From Rhodococcus triatomae BKS 15-14 (lineage in GTDB: Bacteria; Actinomycetota; Actinomycetes; Mycobacteriales; Mycobacteriaceae): DNA of 64,000 nt. The DNA lies in assembly GCA_000341795.1 (NCBI GenBank), contig AODO01000073.1, positions 1-64,000 on the forward strand, written 5' to 3'. Position numbers and translations under genes: made by a program. This document shows, piece by piece, positions 18,292-28,119 of the stretch (position 1 is the stretch's first letter; the number at the start of each line of letters is the position of its first letter). The notes under the pieces were generated by a model. The model saw only the letters and a list, made by a program, of their open reading frames with translations, made no database searches and was not told the DNA's origin.

Positions 18292-19359
18292 TCAGTTCCC
18301 GACGCGCCTGATGTAGAGGAGACGGTCGCTCTCCTCGACGGCATCGACCTCGGGTGAGCCGACACGGACCAGGCGGCCGTCGCGGACCACGGCGAGGACG
18401 ATGTCGGACAGGTGCCGCGGGGACCCGCCGATCTCGTCGTGCTCGACCTCCCGTTCCGCGATGGCGAAGCCCGCCTCGGGGGTGAGCAGGTCCTCGATCA
18501 TCTCCACGACGGTCGGGGTGGTGCGGGCGATGCCGAGCAGCCGACCCGCCGTCTCCGAGGAGACGACCACCGAATCGGCGCCGGACTGCCGGAGCAGGTG
18601 GGCATTGTCGGTCTCGCGGATCGCGGCGACGATCTTCGCCTTGGGATTGACCTCGCGGGCGGTCAGCGTCACCAGGACGGCGGTGTCGTCGCGGTTCGCC
18701 GCGACGATCACCGAGGCGGCGTGCTGCACGCCTGCCAGTCGGAGAACGTCCGACTTGGTCGCGGAGCCGGTGACGGTGACCAGGCCGAGGGACGCCGCGG
18801 AGTCCAGGACGGTCTGATCGGTGTCGACGACGACGATGTCGGCCGGCTTGATGCCGTCGCCGAGCATGGCGTCGACCGCGGTCCGACCCTTGGTGCCGTA
18901 TCCGACGACGACGGTGTGGTTGCGCACGGATTGCCTCCAACGCTGGATCTTGAATGCCTGCCGGGACCGTTCGGTTAGCACCGACAGCGTGGTACCGACC
19001 AGGATGATGAGGAACAGGACCCGCAGCGGCGTGATCACGATGACGTTGATCAGGCGCGCGCTCGGGGTGATGGGCGTGATGTCGCCGTAGCCGGTCGTCG
19101 AGAGCGACACCGTCGCGTAGTAGAGACAGTCGAGGAACGACAGCGGGTTGTCCTGCGCGTCCCGGTAACCGTCCCGGTCGAGATAGACCACGAACACGGC
19201 GAGGAACAGCACGGCGACCGCCATCATGACGCGTCGGAAGATCAGGTGGAACGGGCTGCGCATCGCCTCGGGAATGCGCAGGACCCCGACCAACGCGAAG
19301 TCGGGCCGCTCGGTCAGGTTCTCCTGATCGTTCAGCCGCTGGCGCAACTTACCGGCCAT
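18292..19359 (-). CDS. Potassium channel family protein with RCK (TrkA-N) domain (Rv3200c-like)
   Basis: The 355-residue protein has a two-TM pore module (TM about 43-60 and 103-125) with the K+ selectivity filter TTGYGD at 88-93. A Rossmann-type RCK domain follows (VVVGYGTKGRTAVDAML, about 150-260), then a C-terminal TrkA-C-like part. This is the architecture of ligand-gated prokaryotic K+ channels of the MthK type; the ligand is unknown. ATG at 19359. It lies 74 bp upstream of nudC and may share its transcript, as in mycobacteria. Confidence 0.9.
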   Translation of the reverse strand: MAGKLRQRLNDQENLTERPDFALVGVLRIPEAMRSPFHLIFRRVMMAVAVLFLAVFVVYLDRDGYRDAQDNPLSFLDCLYYATVSLSTTGYGDITPITPSARLINVIVITPLRVLFLIILVGTTLSVLTERSRQAFKIQRWRQSVRNHTVVVGYGTKGRTAVDAMLGDGIKPADIVVVDTDQTVLDSAASLGLVTVTGSATKSDVLRLAGVQHAASVIVAANRDDTAVLVTLTAREVNPKAKIVAAIRETDNAHLLRQSGADSVVVSSETAGRLLGIARTTPTVVEMIEDLLTPEAGFAIAEREVEHDEIGGSPRHLSDIVLAVVRDGRLVRVGSPEVDAVEESDRLLYIRRVGN

Positions 19360-19517
19360 GGATTGTGCTCCCGTTCGCAGACATCGGCTCGGAGCCTAGC
19401 CAACGATCGGCCGGGCGTACGACGGACCACGCGGACGGAAGCGGACCGACACCGACCGGCACGTGAACACGCCGCGATTCGCTGGCGCCGCGGCGCCGGG
19501 TACACCAGTGTGGTGCC

Positions 19518-19892
19518 ATGAAGTTCTCACCCGCACCCGCCCTGGCCGCACTGTTCCTCGGGGCCGGCACGCTCCATTTCGTGACGCCGAAGCCGTTCGA
19601 CTCCATCGTTCCGCGCCAGCTCCCCGGTGAGGCGCGCACCTACACGTACGCGTCGGGTGTCGCCGAGCTCGCGGTGGGCACGGCGCTCGTGGTTCCGCGC
19701 ACGCGCCGGCTGGGCGGAACCCTCGCCGCGGCCCTGCTCGTCGCGGTGTTCCCCGCGAACGTGCAGATGGCCGTCGACTGGATTCGCAGCGACAAGGTCG
19801 CCCCGCCGCTCAAGGCGGTCGCGCTGGCGCGGCTTCCCCTGCAGCTTCCGATGGTCGTCGGTGCGCTGAAGGTTCGCCGCCAGGCGTCCTGA
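19518..19892 (+). CDS. DoxX-like small membrane protein
   Basis: The 124-residue protein has about four hydrophobic segments (LAALFLGAGTLHF, GVAELAVGTALVV, TLAAALLVAVFPANVQMAV, LPLQLPMVVGAL). The pattern TLHFVTPKPFDSIVPRQLPG matches DoxX/MauE-like actinobacterial membrane proteins. The family is linked loosely to redox and thiol metabolism; no catalytic residue can be assigned. ATG at 19518. It is divergent from the potassium channel gene and convergent with adnB, with a 9-bp gap. Confidence 0.8.
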   Translation: MKFSPAPALAALFLGAGTLHFVTPKPFDSIVPRQLPGEARTYTYASGVAELAVGTALVVPRTRRLGGTLAAALLVAVFPANVQMAVDWIRSDKVAPPLKAVALARLPLQLPMVVGALKVRRQAS

Positions 19893-19901
19893 ACCCGCCG
19901 A

Positions 19902-22900
19902 CTACGCGTCGTCCGGACGGCGCCCGTCGCCCGCCGACTCGACGAGCCGGGAGAGTGTGGCGGCGTCGGGCAGATCGTCGGGGGCGATGGTCCGCCCGGT
20001 GCGCACGTAGTGGAACGCTGCGCGCACGACGGCCGGGTCGACGGGATCACCACCGCGGGCCAGTGACCGGGCGGTCATCAGCTCCGCCCAGGCGAGCCGA
20101 TAGGCGGCGAGCTGCATCGCGACGGCGTGCTCGTTGGCCGCGCTCGGCTCGGCGCCGGTCTTCCAGTCGATGACGGTCCATCCGCCGTCCGGGTCGGCGA
20201 AGACAGCGTCGATCCGGCCGCGCACGACGGTTCCCGCGATCGAGGTCTCGAACGGCACCTCCACCTCCACGGGATTGCGGTGCGCCCACCTCGAGCGCAG
20301 GAAGGCGGCCTGCAACACTTCGAGGTCCTCGTCGGCCGCGCCGTCGGTGTCGGCCGCGCCGGGAAGCTCGTCCATGTCCAGCAGACGCGTCGCCCCGAAC
20401 CGACGCTCGACCCAGGCGTGGAAGGCCGTTCCCCTGCGCGCCAGCGGGTTCGGAGGAAACGGCAGCGGACGACGCAGCCGCGCCGCCAGCTCGTCGGGAG
20501 AGGCGGCCAGGTCGACGAGCTGACTGACCGACAGCTGACCGGGCAGCGTCACCTCGGCGCGGGCGGCGGCACGTGCCGCGCGTTCGGCGAGGAGCGCATC
20601 GACATCGGCAGCCCAGCCCTCGGGATCGCGGTCCGGCCCGCCGAGGGAATCGTCCTCGCCCGCACGACGGTCGACATCCCCGCGCAGCGACACGGCGGGC
20701 TCGGCGTTTCGCGTGCCTGTGGCGGCCCCGAGTTCCGCGAGCGCGGCGAGCACGAGGTCCGCGCCCCGCGACACCCCCGGCCTCCTGTCGCCCAACGGAT
20801 CACGCGGCCACTCCGCGACGACGACATCCGCGGTCAGCGGGTTCGCGGACTCCGCCTCGGGATCCGGTTCCCAGTGCTCGACAACGCCGAGAGCCCGCCC
20901 GTGCTCCGCAGCGGACGTGACCACCGCGCGCATCTCCTCGAGGAACTCGGACGGCCCCTTCGGGGTGGCACCTGCCTCACCCCAGTGGTGCCCCGACACG
21001 TAGAGCGCCCGCTCCGTCCTCGTCAGGGCGACGTAGAAGAGCCGCCGATCCTCGTCGAGCTTGCGGCGCGCGAGCGCGTCCTTGTGGGCGGAGAGCGCCT
21101 CCTCGAGATCCTTGCGGTCGTAGACGCTCTCGAAGTCCGGGACCGGGACCCCGTCCGATCCGTCCGCGTCGTCGGCCCGGTCTCCCCGCAGGTGCGGTGG
21201 CAGTTCCGCGATCGCGCCGAGCCACGTCCCGCTCGCGGTGCCGGAGGGGAACACTCCGTCGACCACATGCGGGACCGCGACGACCTCCCATTCGAGCCCC
21301 TTCGCCGAGTGCACGGTGAGCACCTGCACCCGATCGCGGGCGACCTCCACTTCGCCGGGGGCGAGGCCGTTCTCGACGGTGTCGGCCGCGGCGAGGAACG
21401 CCAGCAGGCCGGTCAGCGTCGCGGAGGTGTTGCGTGCGTATCCCGCGACGACGTCGGCGAACGCGTCGAGGTGCTCGCGACCGGCACCGCCGGCACGCAA
21501 CCACGGCAACCGCGCCTCCGCCTCGATGCCGATTCCGAGTACCCGTTCGACCTCCGCGACGAGTTCGGTCAGTGGCTGACCGATTCGTTCCCGAAGCGAC
21601 GTCAGTTCCGCCGCCAGGGAACCGATGCGCCGGAAGCCGACCTCCGAGTACCGCTCCCTGGCACCGGGATCCGAGATCGCGTCCGCCAGCCCGGCCTGTT
21701 CGGCGAACTCGCCGGGAAGCGCGGCGTCGAGTGCCCTGTCGAGGCTGTCGGGGTCGGTGACCGCTCCCCCGGCGCTCCGCGCGGCCCCGACGGCGAGTTC
21801 CCGCGCCCGGCGCCACAGCGCCGCGAGATCGGCGACGCCGAGTTGCCATCGGGCGCCGGTGAGCACCCGGACCGCCGCGCTGCCCGCCATCGGATCGGCG
21901 ACGAGGCGCAGCATCGCGATGACGTCCGCGACCTCGGGAACGTGCAGGAGCCCGCCGAGTCCGACCACCTCCACGGGGAGGCCGCGCCGTCGCAGCGCCG
22001 CGGCGATCGGGGCGGCGTCGGCGTTGCGCCGGATCAGCACCGCGGAGGTGGGCGGGTCGTCGCCACGCTCGTTTGCGGCGGCGTACTCCGCGGCGATCCG
22101 GTCGGCAACCCAGTCCCGTTCACGCTCGACGTCGAGATGCAGCGCAATCCGGACGTCGCCCGGCTGCGCGTCCGGTTTCGGCCGCAGCTCTGGGACCGGT
22201 ACGCCCCGCTCGCGGAGGGGGGCGGACGCGGAGTTGGCCAGTTCCAGCGCCTCCGCGGGATTGCGCCAACTGGTGAGCAGTTCCAGCCGCGGCGCGGGCC
22301 GCCCGTCCGGGAGCGGGAAGTCGGTGGCGAAGCGGGGCAGGTTCGCCGCGGACGCCCCGCGCCACCCGTAGATCGACTGCATCGGGTCGCCGACCGCGGT
22401 CAGAGCCAGCGAGCCGTCCTCGCCCCCACCGAACAACGCGGACAACAGAACCCGCTGGGCGTGGCCGGTGTCCTGGTACTCGTCGAGCAACACCACCCGG
22501 TACCGCTCGCGTTCCGATCGGCCGACCTCGGGGTGTTCGGCGGCGACCCGCGCGGCGAGCGACATCTGACTTCCGAAGTCGAGCGCGCCCTCTCTGCGCA
22601 GCGTGTCCGCGAGCCGCTGTACCAGCGGAAGCAGAGCGACCCGCTCGTGCTGGGTGGCGAGGATGTCGAGGAGGTCCTTCTTCGGGCCGCCGCGTTGCCG
22701 CGGCCCCGCAGGGAGGGTGTGGATCAGCTTGTCGAGTTCGGTGTGCGCCTCGCGGAGGTCGTCGGCCTCCACGAGGTGTTCGGCGAGCTGACCGGACAGT
22801 GCCAGAACCGATTCGGTCAGCGACGTGGGGTTGCGGTCGGTGTCGAGATCGCCGTCCCAGGAGCTGACGACGCGATGCGCGAGCTGCCACAGTGCCGTCT

Positions 22901-23348
22901 CGGACAGCAGGTCCGACGACGGCTCGATCGGCAGCAGCAGACCGTGCTCGGTGAGGAGCCGGCCCGCGTAGGAGTGGTAGGTGCTGACCTCCGGTTCGCT
23001 GGAGAGGATGCGATTGCGCAGCTCCTCGCTCAGGCCGAGCCGCCGGGTCACGCCCGGGTCGGCGAGCCGCGCGAGACGTTGACGAATCCGGGACGTCAAC
23101 TGCTGTGCGGCTTTTCGCGTGAAGGTCAGTCCGAGTACCTGCTCCGGACGGACGAACTCGTTGGCCACCAGCCAGACGACGCGCGCGGCCATGGTCTCGG
23201 TCTTGCCCGCTCCGGCCCCGGCGACGACGAGCGTCGGACCGACGGGCGCCGAGATCACGGCGGCCTGCTCGGACGTCGGCGGGAACTGACGCAGCGCGGC
23301 CGCCAGGTCGCCGGGGGTGACGCGGGCACGTGACGTCCGGTCGCTCAC
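19902..23348 (-). CDS. adnB: AdnB, helicase-nuclease subunit of the AdnAB double-strand-break resection motor
   Basis: The 1148-residue protein has the UvrD-type motor: Walker A AGAGAGKT (about 43-50), TFTRKAAQQL, DEYQDTGHAQ and VQVLTVHSAKGLEWEVV. A C-terminal PD-(D/E)xK (RecB-like) nuclease follows, with GTAFHAWVERRFG, GRIDAVFADPDG and VIDWKTGAE. AdnB is the lead motor of the mycobacterial AdnAB complex that unwinds and resects DNA ends. GTG at 23348 overlaps the adnA stop as GTGA, indicating translational coupling. It is somewhat longer than recalled mycobacterial AdnB. Confidence 0.93.
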   Translation of the reverse strand: MSDRTSRARVTPGDLAAALRQFPPTSEQAAVISAPVGPTLVVAGAGAGKTETMAARVVWLVANEFVRPEQVLGLTFTRKAAQQLTSRIRQRLARLADPGVTRRLGLSEELRNRILSSEPEVSTYHSYAGRLLTEHGLLLPIEPSSDLLSETALWQLAHRVVSSWDGDLDTDRNPTSLTESVLALSGQLAEHLVEADDLREAHTELDKLIHTLPAGPRQRGGPKKDLLDILATQHERVALLPLVQRLADTLRREGALDFGSQMSLAARVAAEHPEVGRSERERYRVVLLDEYQDTGHAQRVLLSALFGGGEDGSLALTAVGDPMQSIYGWRGASAANLPRFATDFPLPDGRPAPRLELLTSWRNPAEALELANSASAPLRERGVPVPELRPKPDAQPGDVRIALHLDVERERDWVADRIAAEYAAANERGDDPPTSAVLIRRNADAAPIAAALRRRGLPVEVVGLGGLLHVPEVADVIAMLRLVADPMAGSAAVRVLTGARWQLGVADLAALWRRARELAVGAARSAGGAVTDPDSLDRALDAALPGEFAEQAGLADAISDPGARERYSEVGFRRIGSLAAELTSLRERIGQPLTELVAEVERVLGIGIEAEARLPWLRAGGAGREHLDAFADVVAGYARNTSATLTGLLAFLAAADTVENGLAPGEVEVARDRVQVLTVHSAKGLEWEVVAVPHVVDGVFPSGTASGTWLGAIAELPPHLRGDRADDADGSDGVPVPDFESVYDRKDLEEALSAHKDALARRKLDEDRRLFYVALTRTERALYVSGHHWGEAGATPKGPSEFLEEMRAVVTSAAEHGRALGVVEHWEPDPEAESANPLTADVVVAEWPRDPLGDRRPGVSRGADLVLAALAELGAATGTRNAEPAVSLRGDVDRRAGEDDSLGGPDRDPEGWAADVDALLAERAARAAARAEVTLPGQLSVSQLVDLAASPDELAARLRRPLPFPPNPLARRGTAFHAWVERRFGATRLLDMDELPGAADTDGAADEDLEVLQAAFLRSRWAHRNPVEVEVPFETSIAGTVVRGRIDAVFADPDGGWTVIDWKTGAEPSAANEHAVAMQLAAYRLAWAELMTARSLARGGDPVDPAVVRAAFHYVRTGRTIAPDDLPDAATLSRLVESAGDGRRPDDA

Positions 23349-26300
23349 GACTGGGTCACCTGCCTGCCCTCGTCCCGCGCAGGACAGCTCGACCGAACCG
23401 GGCAGTGACGGCATCCGTCGTTCGGCCGCGCGAGGAAGCGCGGCCCCTGGGTCGCGGCGGCCGCGGCGTGCACCGTGTCGAGCCACTGCTCCTCGGTCTC
23501 CTCCGTCAGCGGCGCCTGCACGCGCTGGGTGGCCCCGTCCGCACGGTTCGCCTTCGCCACGAACACCAGCCGCGCGCCACCTGCCGGTCCGGCGGGCTCG
23601 CCGTCGATCGCGCCGCGCGTCGCCGCCAGCTGGTAGGTGGCGAGCTGGGCGTGCGACTGTGCGTCCTCCTTGCTCACCGGGTTGCGGCCGGTCTTGACGT
23701 CCACGACGACGGGCCGCCCGTCCACGTCGCGTTCGAGTCGGTCGACACGGCCGCGCAGGTGCACGGCGGGCTCCCCCTCGACCCGCGCCTCGAGCACTCC
23801 GTCGACGGCGACCTCGACACCCACCTCGGTCAGTTCCCCTCGACTGCGGCGCAGCCACTCCGAGAAGGTGTCGATCATCTGCTCGGTGCGGCTCATCTCG
23901 CGCTTCGAGTACCACGGTGACCCGAGATCGACGGCGTCCCAGGCACTCGCGAGCGCACGGCGCACCTGATCGGGCGGCATCTTCCCGGCGACGGCCTGAA
24001 CCAGGGTGTGCACCAGGGTTCCGGCGACGGCGTGCGTGTTGTCACCGTCGCTGCCGCCGTGCCGCTCCAGCGCCCACCGGAGGGGGCAGGTGTCGAGTTG
24101 CTCGATCGTCGACGGCGACAGGGGTACCGCGCCGTCCTCCGGGCGCCACAGCGGATCGGTTGTGCTGGGAGCGTCGACGCCGTACCACTGCTCGGGGTGG
24201 GCCCCGCGCACGCCGGCCGCGGCCAGCCGCGCCAGCTGGAGCGCGGCGCGCTGTTGCTTGTCCGGGTCGGTTTCGGCGAGGTCGGGGTCGCAGACGACTC
24301 GTCGGAGCTCGGCGATCAGGGTGGGCAACGCGAGCACCCGGTTCGGCAGCGCGGGTTCGAGATCGGCGGCGGGCTCGTCGAGTTCGGTGTCCGCGCCGAG
24401 AAGTTCGTCGACGAAGCGGGAGGGCTCGAGGTCGTTGTCGCCGCCCGCCGAACGCACCGCCGTGACGAGCAGGGTGCGACGCGCTCGACTGCAGGCGAGC
24501 AGGAACAGGCGACGTTCCTCGGCCAGCAGCGGCGCGGTGCGGGAGAGGGTGTGGTCGCCGGGGTCGGCCACACCGGCGGTGAGGTCGACGAGAAGTTCGG
24601 TGCCGAGCAGCGTTCCGCGGGGGCGCAGGCCGGGCCACAGCCCTTCCTGAACGCCCGCGACGACGACGACGTCCCATTCCCGGCCCGCGGCGGCGTGCGC
24701 GCTGAGCACCGAGACCGCTTCCTGCCCTGCGACCGCCGACCGCGGATCGCTGGGGATCTCCTGATCGGCCAGGTATTCCACGAACCCGAGGAGGCTGGCG
24801 CGGGGAAGCCGGTCGACGTGGTTCGCGGCGGCATCGAACAGGGCGACGACGGCATCGAGGTCCCGGTCGGCCTGGGCGCCGATCGGTCCACCCCGGAGCG
24901 AGGCGGCCGACCAGCGCTTCTCGAGTCCGGTCGCCTGCCAGCACGCCCACAACACCGCCTCGACGCCCCGGCCCTGCGCATGCGCGGCGCGGGCACGCGA
25001 CAGGACGGTGAGCAGGCGGCGCAGCGCCCCGAACTCCCCTTCGGTGAGCCCGGCGACGAGCTCGGGGTGTGCCTCGTCGCCGTCGACGACGAGGACGCGA
25101 ACCAGTTCCGCGGAGTCCCGGTCGCCACCCGCCGCGAGTTCGACGCGGCGCAGCCCGCGACGCAGCCGGCGCAGCGTCACCGGGTCGGCCCCGCCGACGG
25201 GGCCGGACACCAGCGCCAGCGCGTCCTCACCCGTGAACGGACCCCCGGCGGTCGCGCGCAGCGCCAACAGGAGGCCGGCGACCGCGTGCTGACGCGCCAG
25301 CGGCAGTTCCGATCCCGCGGTGGTGAGCGGCACGCCTGCTGCCAGCAGCGCACGGCGCAGGGGCGGCAGCACGCGGGGCACGGACCGCACGATCACCGCC
25401 ATCCGCGACCACGGCACGCCGTCGTGCAGATGCGCCCGGCGCAACGTGTCGGCGATCAGCGCCGATTCCCTGCCCGCCGCGGGCAGGACGGCGACCGAGG
25501 CGCGCCCCTGCTCGTCGATGGCGGTGACCGCGTCGCGCTGTGGCGACACTCCGGGCAGACGCCGCGACACGCGTGCGGCGACCCTCGCGATCCGGGGCGC
25601 GTTGCGGTGGTTCGTCGCCAACACGATGCGATGGTCGTCGCCGGGCTCGGCGAGTTCGGTGAGGTACCGAGCGTCGGCGCCGCGGAAGCCGAACACCGCC
25701 TGGTCCGGGTCGCCGGCGACGACGGCGAGGTCGGCGCCGACGCCGAGGAGCCGGACCAGTTCCGCGGCCTGCGGATCGAGGTGTTGCGCGTCGTCGACCA
25801 GCAGGCACCGGATCCTGGCACGTTCACGGGCCAGGAGATCCGGGTCGGTCGCGAAGGCGTCGAGCGCGGCACCGACCAGTTCTGCCGCGTCGAGCGCAGG
25901 CGCGGTCGCCTCCGGCGCCTCCACCCCGACCGACCCCCGCAGGAGCATCACCTGCTCGTATCGCGTCACGAACCGACCGGCGGCAACCCATTCCGGCCGG
26001 TCGTGTTCGCGCCCGAGGCGCACCAGGTCCTCGGGACCGAGGCCGCGTTCCCCCGCGCGCAGCATCAGGTCTCGCAGCTGGGCCGCGAAGCCCACCATCG
26101 GGAGTGCCGGGCGCAGCCGCTCCGGCCAGTCGCGGGCGCCGTCCTCGACGTCTCCGCGGAGCAGTTCACGCAGCACCGCGTCCTGCTCGGCGCCGGTGAT
26201 CAGTCGTGGCGGCGGATTGGAGTGCGCCGCCGCCTGCAGCCGCAGCACCGCGAAGGCGTACGAGTGCACGGTCCGCACGAGTGGTTCGCGGGTGGCCCGG

Positions 26301-26632
26301 GAGGATCCGACGCCGAGGAGCGCGGCGGTGACCTCCTCGCGCACCGACGCCGCGGCCTTCCTCGAATGGGTCAGCACCAGAACGGATTCCGGATCACCGT
26401 CCGGTCCGCCGATACGCGATGCCGCCAGGTCGACGATCAACGAGGTCTTTCCGGTTCCCGGCCCCCCGAGCACCTGCCACGGGCGGCGAGCGGTCCTGGT
26501 GACGGCGGCGGATGCCGCGAGCAGGGACTCGACCTCGGGCCCCCACCGGCGGACAGGCGAAACGCGCGGAGCGCGGCGCACCAGCGTGGTGGCCGGCCGC
26601 TCCGTCCGCTCCCGCGCCCGCTCCCGACTCAT
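23345..26632 (-). CDS. adnA: AdnA, helicase-nuclease partner subunit of AdnAB with Fe-S nuclease
   Basis: The 1095-residue protein has Walker A GGPGTGKT (56-63), then LVLTHSRKAAASV and a Walker B-like CLLVDDAQHLD, where the usual DExQ is DDAQ. SF1 motifs VSVLSAHAAAGREWDVV follow. The C-terminal RecB-type nuclease (RVDRLERDVDG, VVDVKTGRN) and a closing cysteine cluster (CRHCPVRSSC) fit an AddB-style [4Fe-4S] nuclease. It works with AdnB in DNA-end resection. ATG at 26632 is chosen; GTG at 26656 is possible. First gene of the adnA-adnB operon. Confidence 0.92.
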   Translation of the reverse strand: MSRERARERTERPATTLVRRAPRVSPVRRWGPEVESLLAASAAVTRTARRPWQVLGGPGTGKTSLIVDLAASRIGGPDGDPESVLVLTHSRKAAASVREEVTAALLGVGSSRATREPLVRTVHSYAFAVLRLQAAAHSNPPPRLITGAEQDAVLRELLRGDVEDGARDWPERLRPALPMVGFAAQLRDLMLRAGERGLGPEDLVRLGREHDRPEWVAAGRFVTRYEQVMLLRGSVGVEAPEATAPALDAAELVGAALDAFATDPDLLARERARIRCLLVDDAQHLDPQAAELVRLLGVGADLAVVAGDPDQAVFGFRGADARYLTELAEPGDDHRIVLATNHRNAPRIARVAARVSRRLPGVSPQRDAVTAIDEQGRASVAVLPAAGRESALIADTLRRAHLHDGVPWSRMAVIVRSVPRVLPPLRRALLAAGVPLTTAGSELPLARQHAVAGLLLALRATAGGPFTGEDALALVSGPVGGADPVTLRRLRRGLRRVELAAGGDRDSAELVRVLVVDGDEAHPELVAGLTEGEFGALRRLLTVLSRARAAHAQGRGVEAVLWACWQATGLEKRWSAASLRGGPIGAQADRDLDAVVALFDAAANHVDRLPRASLLGFVEYLADQEIPSDPRSAVAGQEAVSVLSAHAAAGREWDVVVVAGVQEGLWPGLRPRGTLLGTELLVDLTAGVADPGDHTLSRTAPLLAEERRLFLLACSRARRTLLVTAVRSAGGDNDLEPSRFVDELLGADTELDEPAADLEPALPNRVLALPTLIAELRRVVCDPDLAETDPDKQQRAALQLARLAAAGVRGAHPEQWYGVDAPSTTDPLWRPEDGAVPLSPSTIEQLDTCPLRWALERHGGSDGDNTHAVAGTLVHTLVQAVAGKMPPDQVRRALASAWDAVDLGSPWYSKREMSRTEQMIDTFSEWLRRSRGELTEVGVEVAVDGVLEARVEGEPAVHLRGRVDRLERDVDGRPVVVDVKTGRNPVSKEDAQSHAQLATYQLAATRGAIDGEPAGPAGGARLVFVAKANRADGATQRVQAPLTEETEEQWLDTVHAAAAATQGPRFLARPNDGCRHCPVRSSCPARDEGRQVTQS

Positions 26633-26758
26633 GCCCGAAATTGCATCACGCGCCACCGACAGTCCCGCGCCCCGCCCGGCCGTCCCGACCCGGGTGACCT
26701 GCGCCACCGAGATCGGGGCGACCGCGCGTCGCGGCGGACCGGTCGGCACAATGGCTGC

Positions 26759-27547
26759 GTGTCCGATCTGAAGGTTCATCATTTCGGCCCCGAGCGCGGG
26801 GCCGGCGTGCTCGCCCTGCACGGCCTGACCGGGCACGGCAGGCGCTGGCGGCACCTCGCCGACGAGCATCTGCCGGGTGTGCGGATGATCGCTCCGGACC
26901 TGCGCGGCCACGGACGCTCCACGTGGACCCCGCCGTGGGGCATCGCCGACCAGGTCGATTCCCTGATCGGCGTTCTGGACGCCGAAGCCGACGGTCCGGT
27001 CGTCGTGGTCGGGCATTCGTACGGCGGCGCGATCGCGATGCATCTCGCGGCCCGGGCCCCGGAGAAGGTGCGGGCGCTGATCCTGCTCGACCCCGCGACG
27101 GGGCTGGATCCGGCGCGCATGCTGGAGGTCGCCGACCTGACGATGCGCTACCCGGACTACACGGACGCCGCCGAGGCACGCTCGGAGAAGGTGCACGGCG
27201 CGTGGGCGGACGTCGCACCCCGGGTGCTGGACGAGGAGATGGCCGAACACCTCGTCGAGCTGGAGAACGGGCGGGTCGGTTGGCGCTACTCGGTGCCCGC
27301 CGTCATCGCGTCCTGGGGCGAGCTGGCGCGCCCCGCCGTGCTGCCACCCGCGATCTTGCCGACCGTGCTGGTACAGGCGATGCGGGTGCAGCCGCCCTAT
27401 GTGACGCCAGGTCTGCGCTCGGCACTGGCAGAGCGCCTCGGTGACAACCTGACCGTGCTGGAGATGGACGTCGATCACATGGTCGCGAACGCGCGGCCCG
27501 GTGAGGTCGCGGCGCTGATCGAGAAGCTGCTCGGGCATGACTCCTGA
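26759..27547 (+). CDS. Alpha/beta hydrolase (LipV-like, Rv3203 position)
   Basis: The 262-residue alpha/beta-hydrolase has the oxyanion region LALHGLTGHGRRW, PDLRGHGRS, the nucleophile elbow GHSYGG (about 81-86), a helical cap around 115-170, and the likely catalytic His in MDVDHMVANARP near the end. It is probably an esterase or lipase acting on small acyl esters; the substrate is unknown. GTG at 26759 begins the conserved part. It is divergent from adnA, with 126 bp between starts. Confidence 0.88.
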   Translation: MSDLKVHHFGPERGAGVLALHGLTGHGRRWRHLADEHLPGVRMIAPDLRGHGRSTWTPPWGIADQVDSLIGVLDAEADGPVVVVGHSYGGAIAMHLAARAPEKVRALILLDPATGLDPARMLEVADLTMRYPDYTDAAEARSEKVHGAWADVAPRVLDEEMAEHLVELENGRVGWRYSVPAVIASWGELARPAVLPPAILPTVLVQAMRVQPPYVTPGLRSALAERLGDNLTVLEMDVDHMVANARPGEVAALIEKLLGHDS

Positions 27548-27696
27548 TCCTTCTCGGATGCGCCCGGCGAAACGGTCGCCGTCCGGCGAGGCGGAGGAGG
27601 AGCCGATACCGGGGTTGTATCGGTGACGACGACAACGCAGCCGGTCGGCGATCGGGCGCCGGGGGCGCCGACCAGAGGATCGGGAGGTATGCGCTA

Positions 27697-27993
27697 GTGG
27701 CCGCCACCACCGAGGAGCAGGTCGAGCGCGTCCGGGAACTGGTCGCGGCGATACCCGAAGGCCGGGTGAGCACCTACGGGGACCTCGCGGCGGCCGCCGG
27801 CCTGAGCTCCGCGCGGACGGTCGGGTGGATCATGCGGACCGACAGCTCGGATCTGCCGTGGCACCGTGTCGTCCCGGCATCGGGACGACCGGCGCCCCAT
27901 CTCGCCCGCCGGCAGTTGGAACGTCTTGCAGCCGAGGGTGTTCCGATCACCGACGGCCGTGTCGACCTGAAGGTGTCGAGGCACACGCACTGA
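27697..27993 (+). CDS. Alkyltransferase-like (ATL) DNA-binding protein (Rv3204-like)
   Basis: The 98-residue protein has the MGMT C-terminal fold: IPEGRVSTYGDLA, the wing/helix SSARTVGWIM and the active-site loop. The methyl-accepting Cys of PCHRV is Trp55 here (LPWHRVVP). ATL proteins bind O6-alkylguanine and hand it to nucleotide-excision repair instead of repairing it directly, so that role is expected. GTG at 27697 is the start. It sits alone, 149 bp after the hydrolase gene. Confidence 0.9.
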   Translation: MAATTEEQVERVRELVAAIPEGRVSTYGDLAAAAGLSSARTVGWIMRTDSSDLPWHRVVPASGRPAPHLARRQLERLAAEGVPITDGRVDLKVSRHTH

Positions 27994-28119
27994 CCCGCGA
28001 CCACGCGCTCCAGGCACCCCAGCCTGCCCCGTTCTTCGACAGCCGGCACGCGCCGGCGACGAACCCACAGGCCACGACCTCGGAGTCACACCCCGACGAC
28101 GGGCGCGTCGGTGATCGGG

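Noticed and set aside
20127-23333. 1068-codon open frame antisense to adnB
   Set aside because: Mirror of a real helicase gene; composition is low-complexity and no motif is seen.
24008-26758. Long N-terminal extension in frame with the alpha/beta hydrolase
   Set aside because: It lies antisense to adnA; the hydrolase family starts at GTG 26759.
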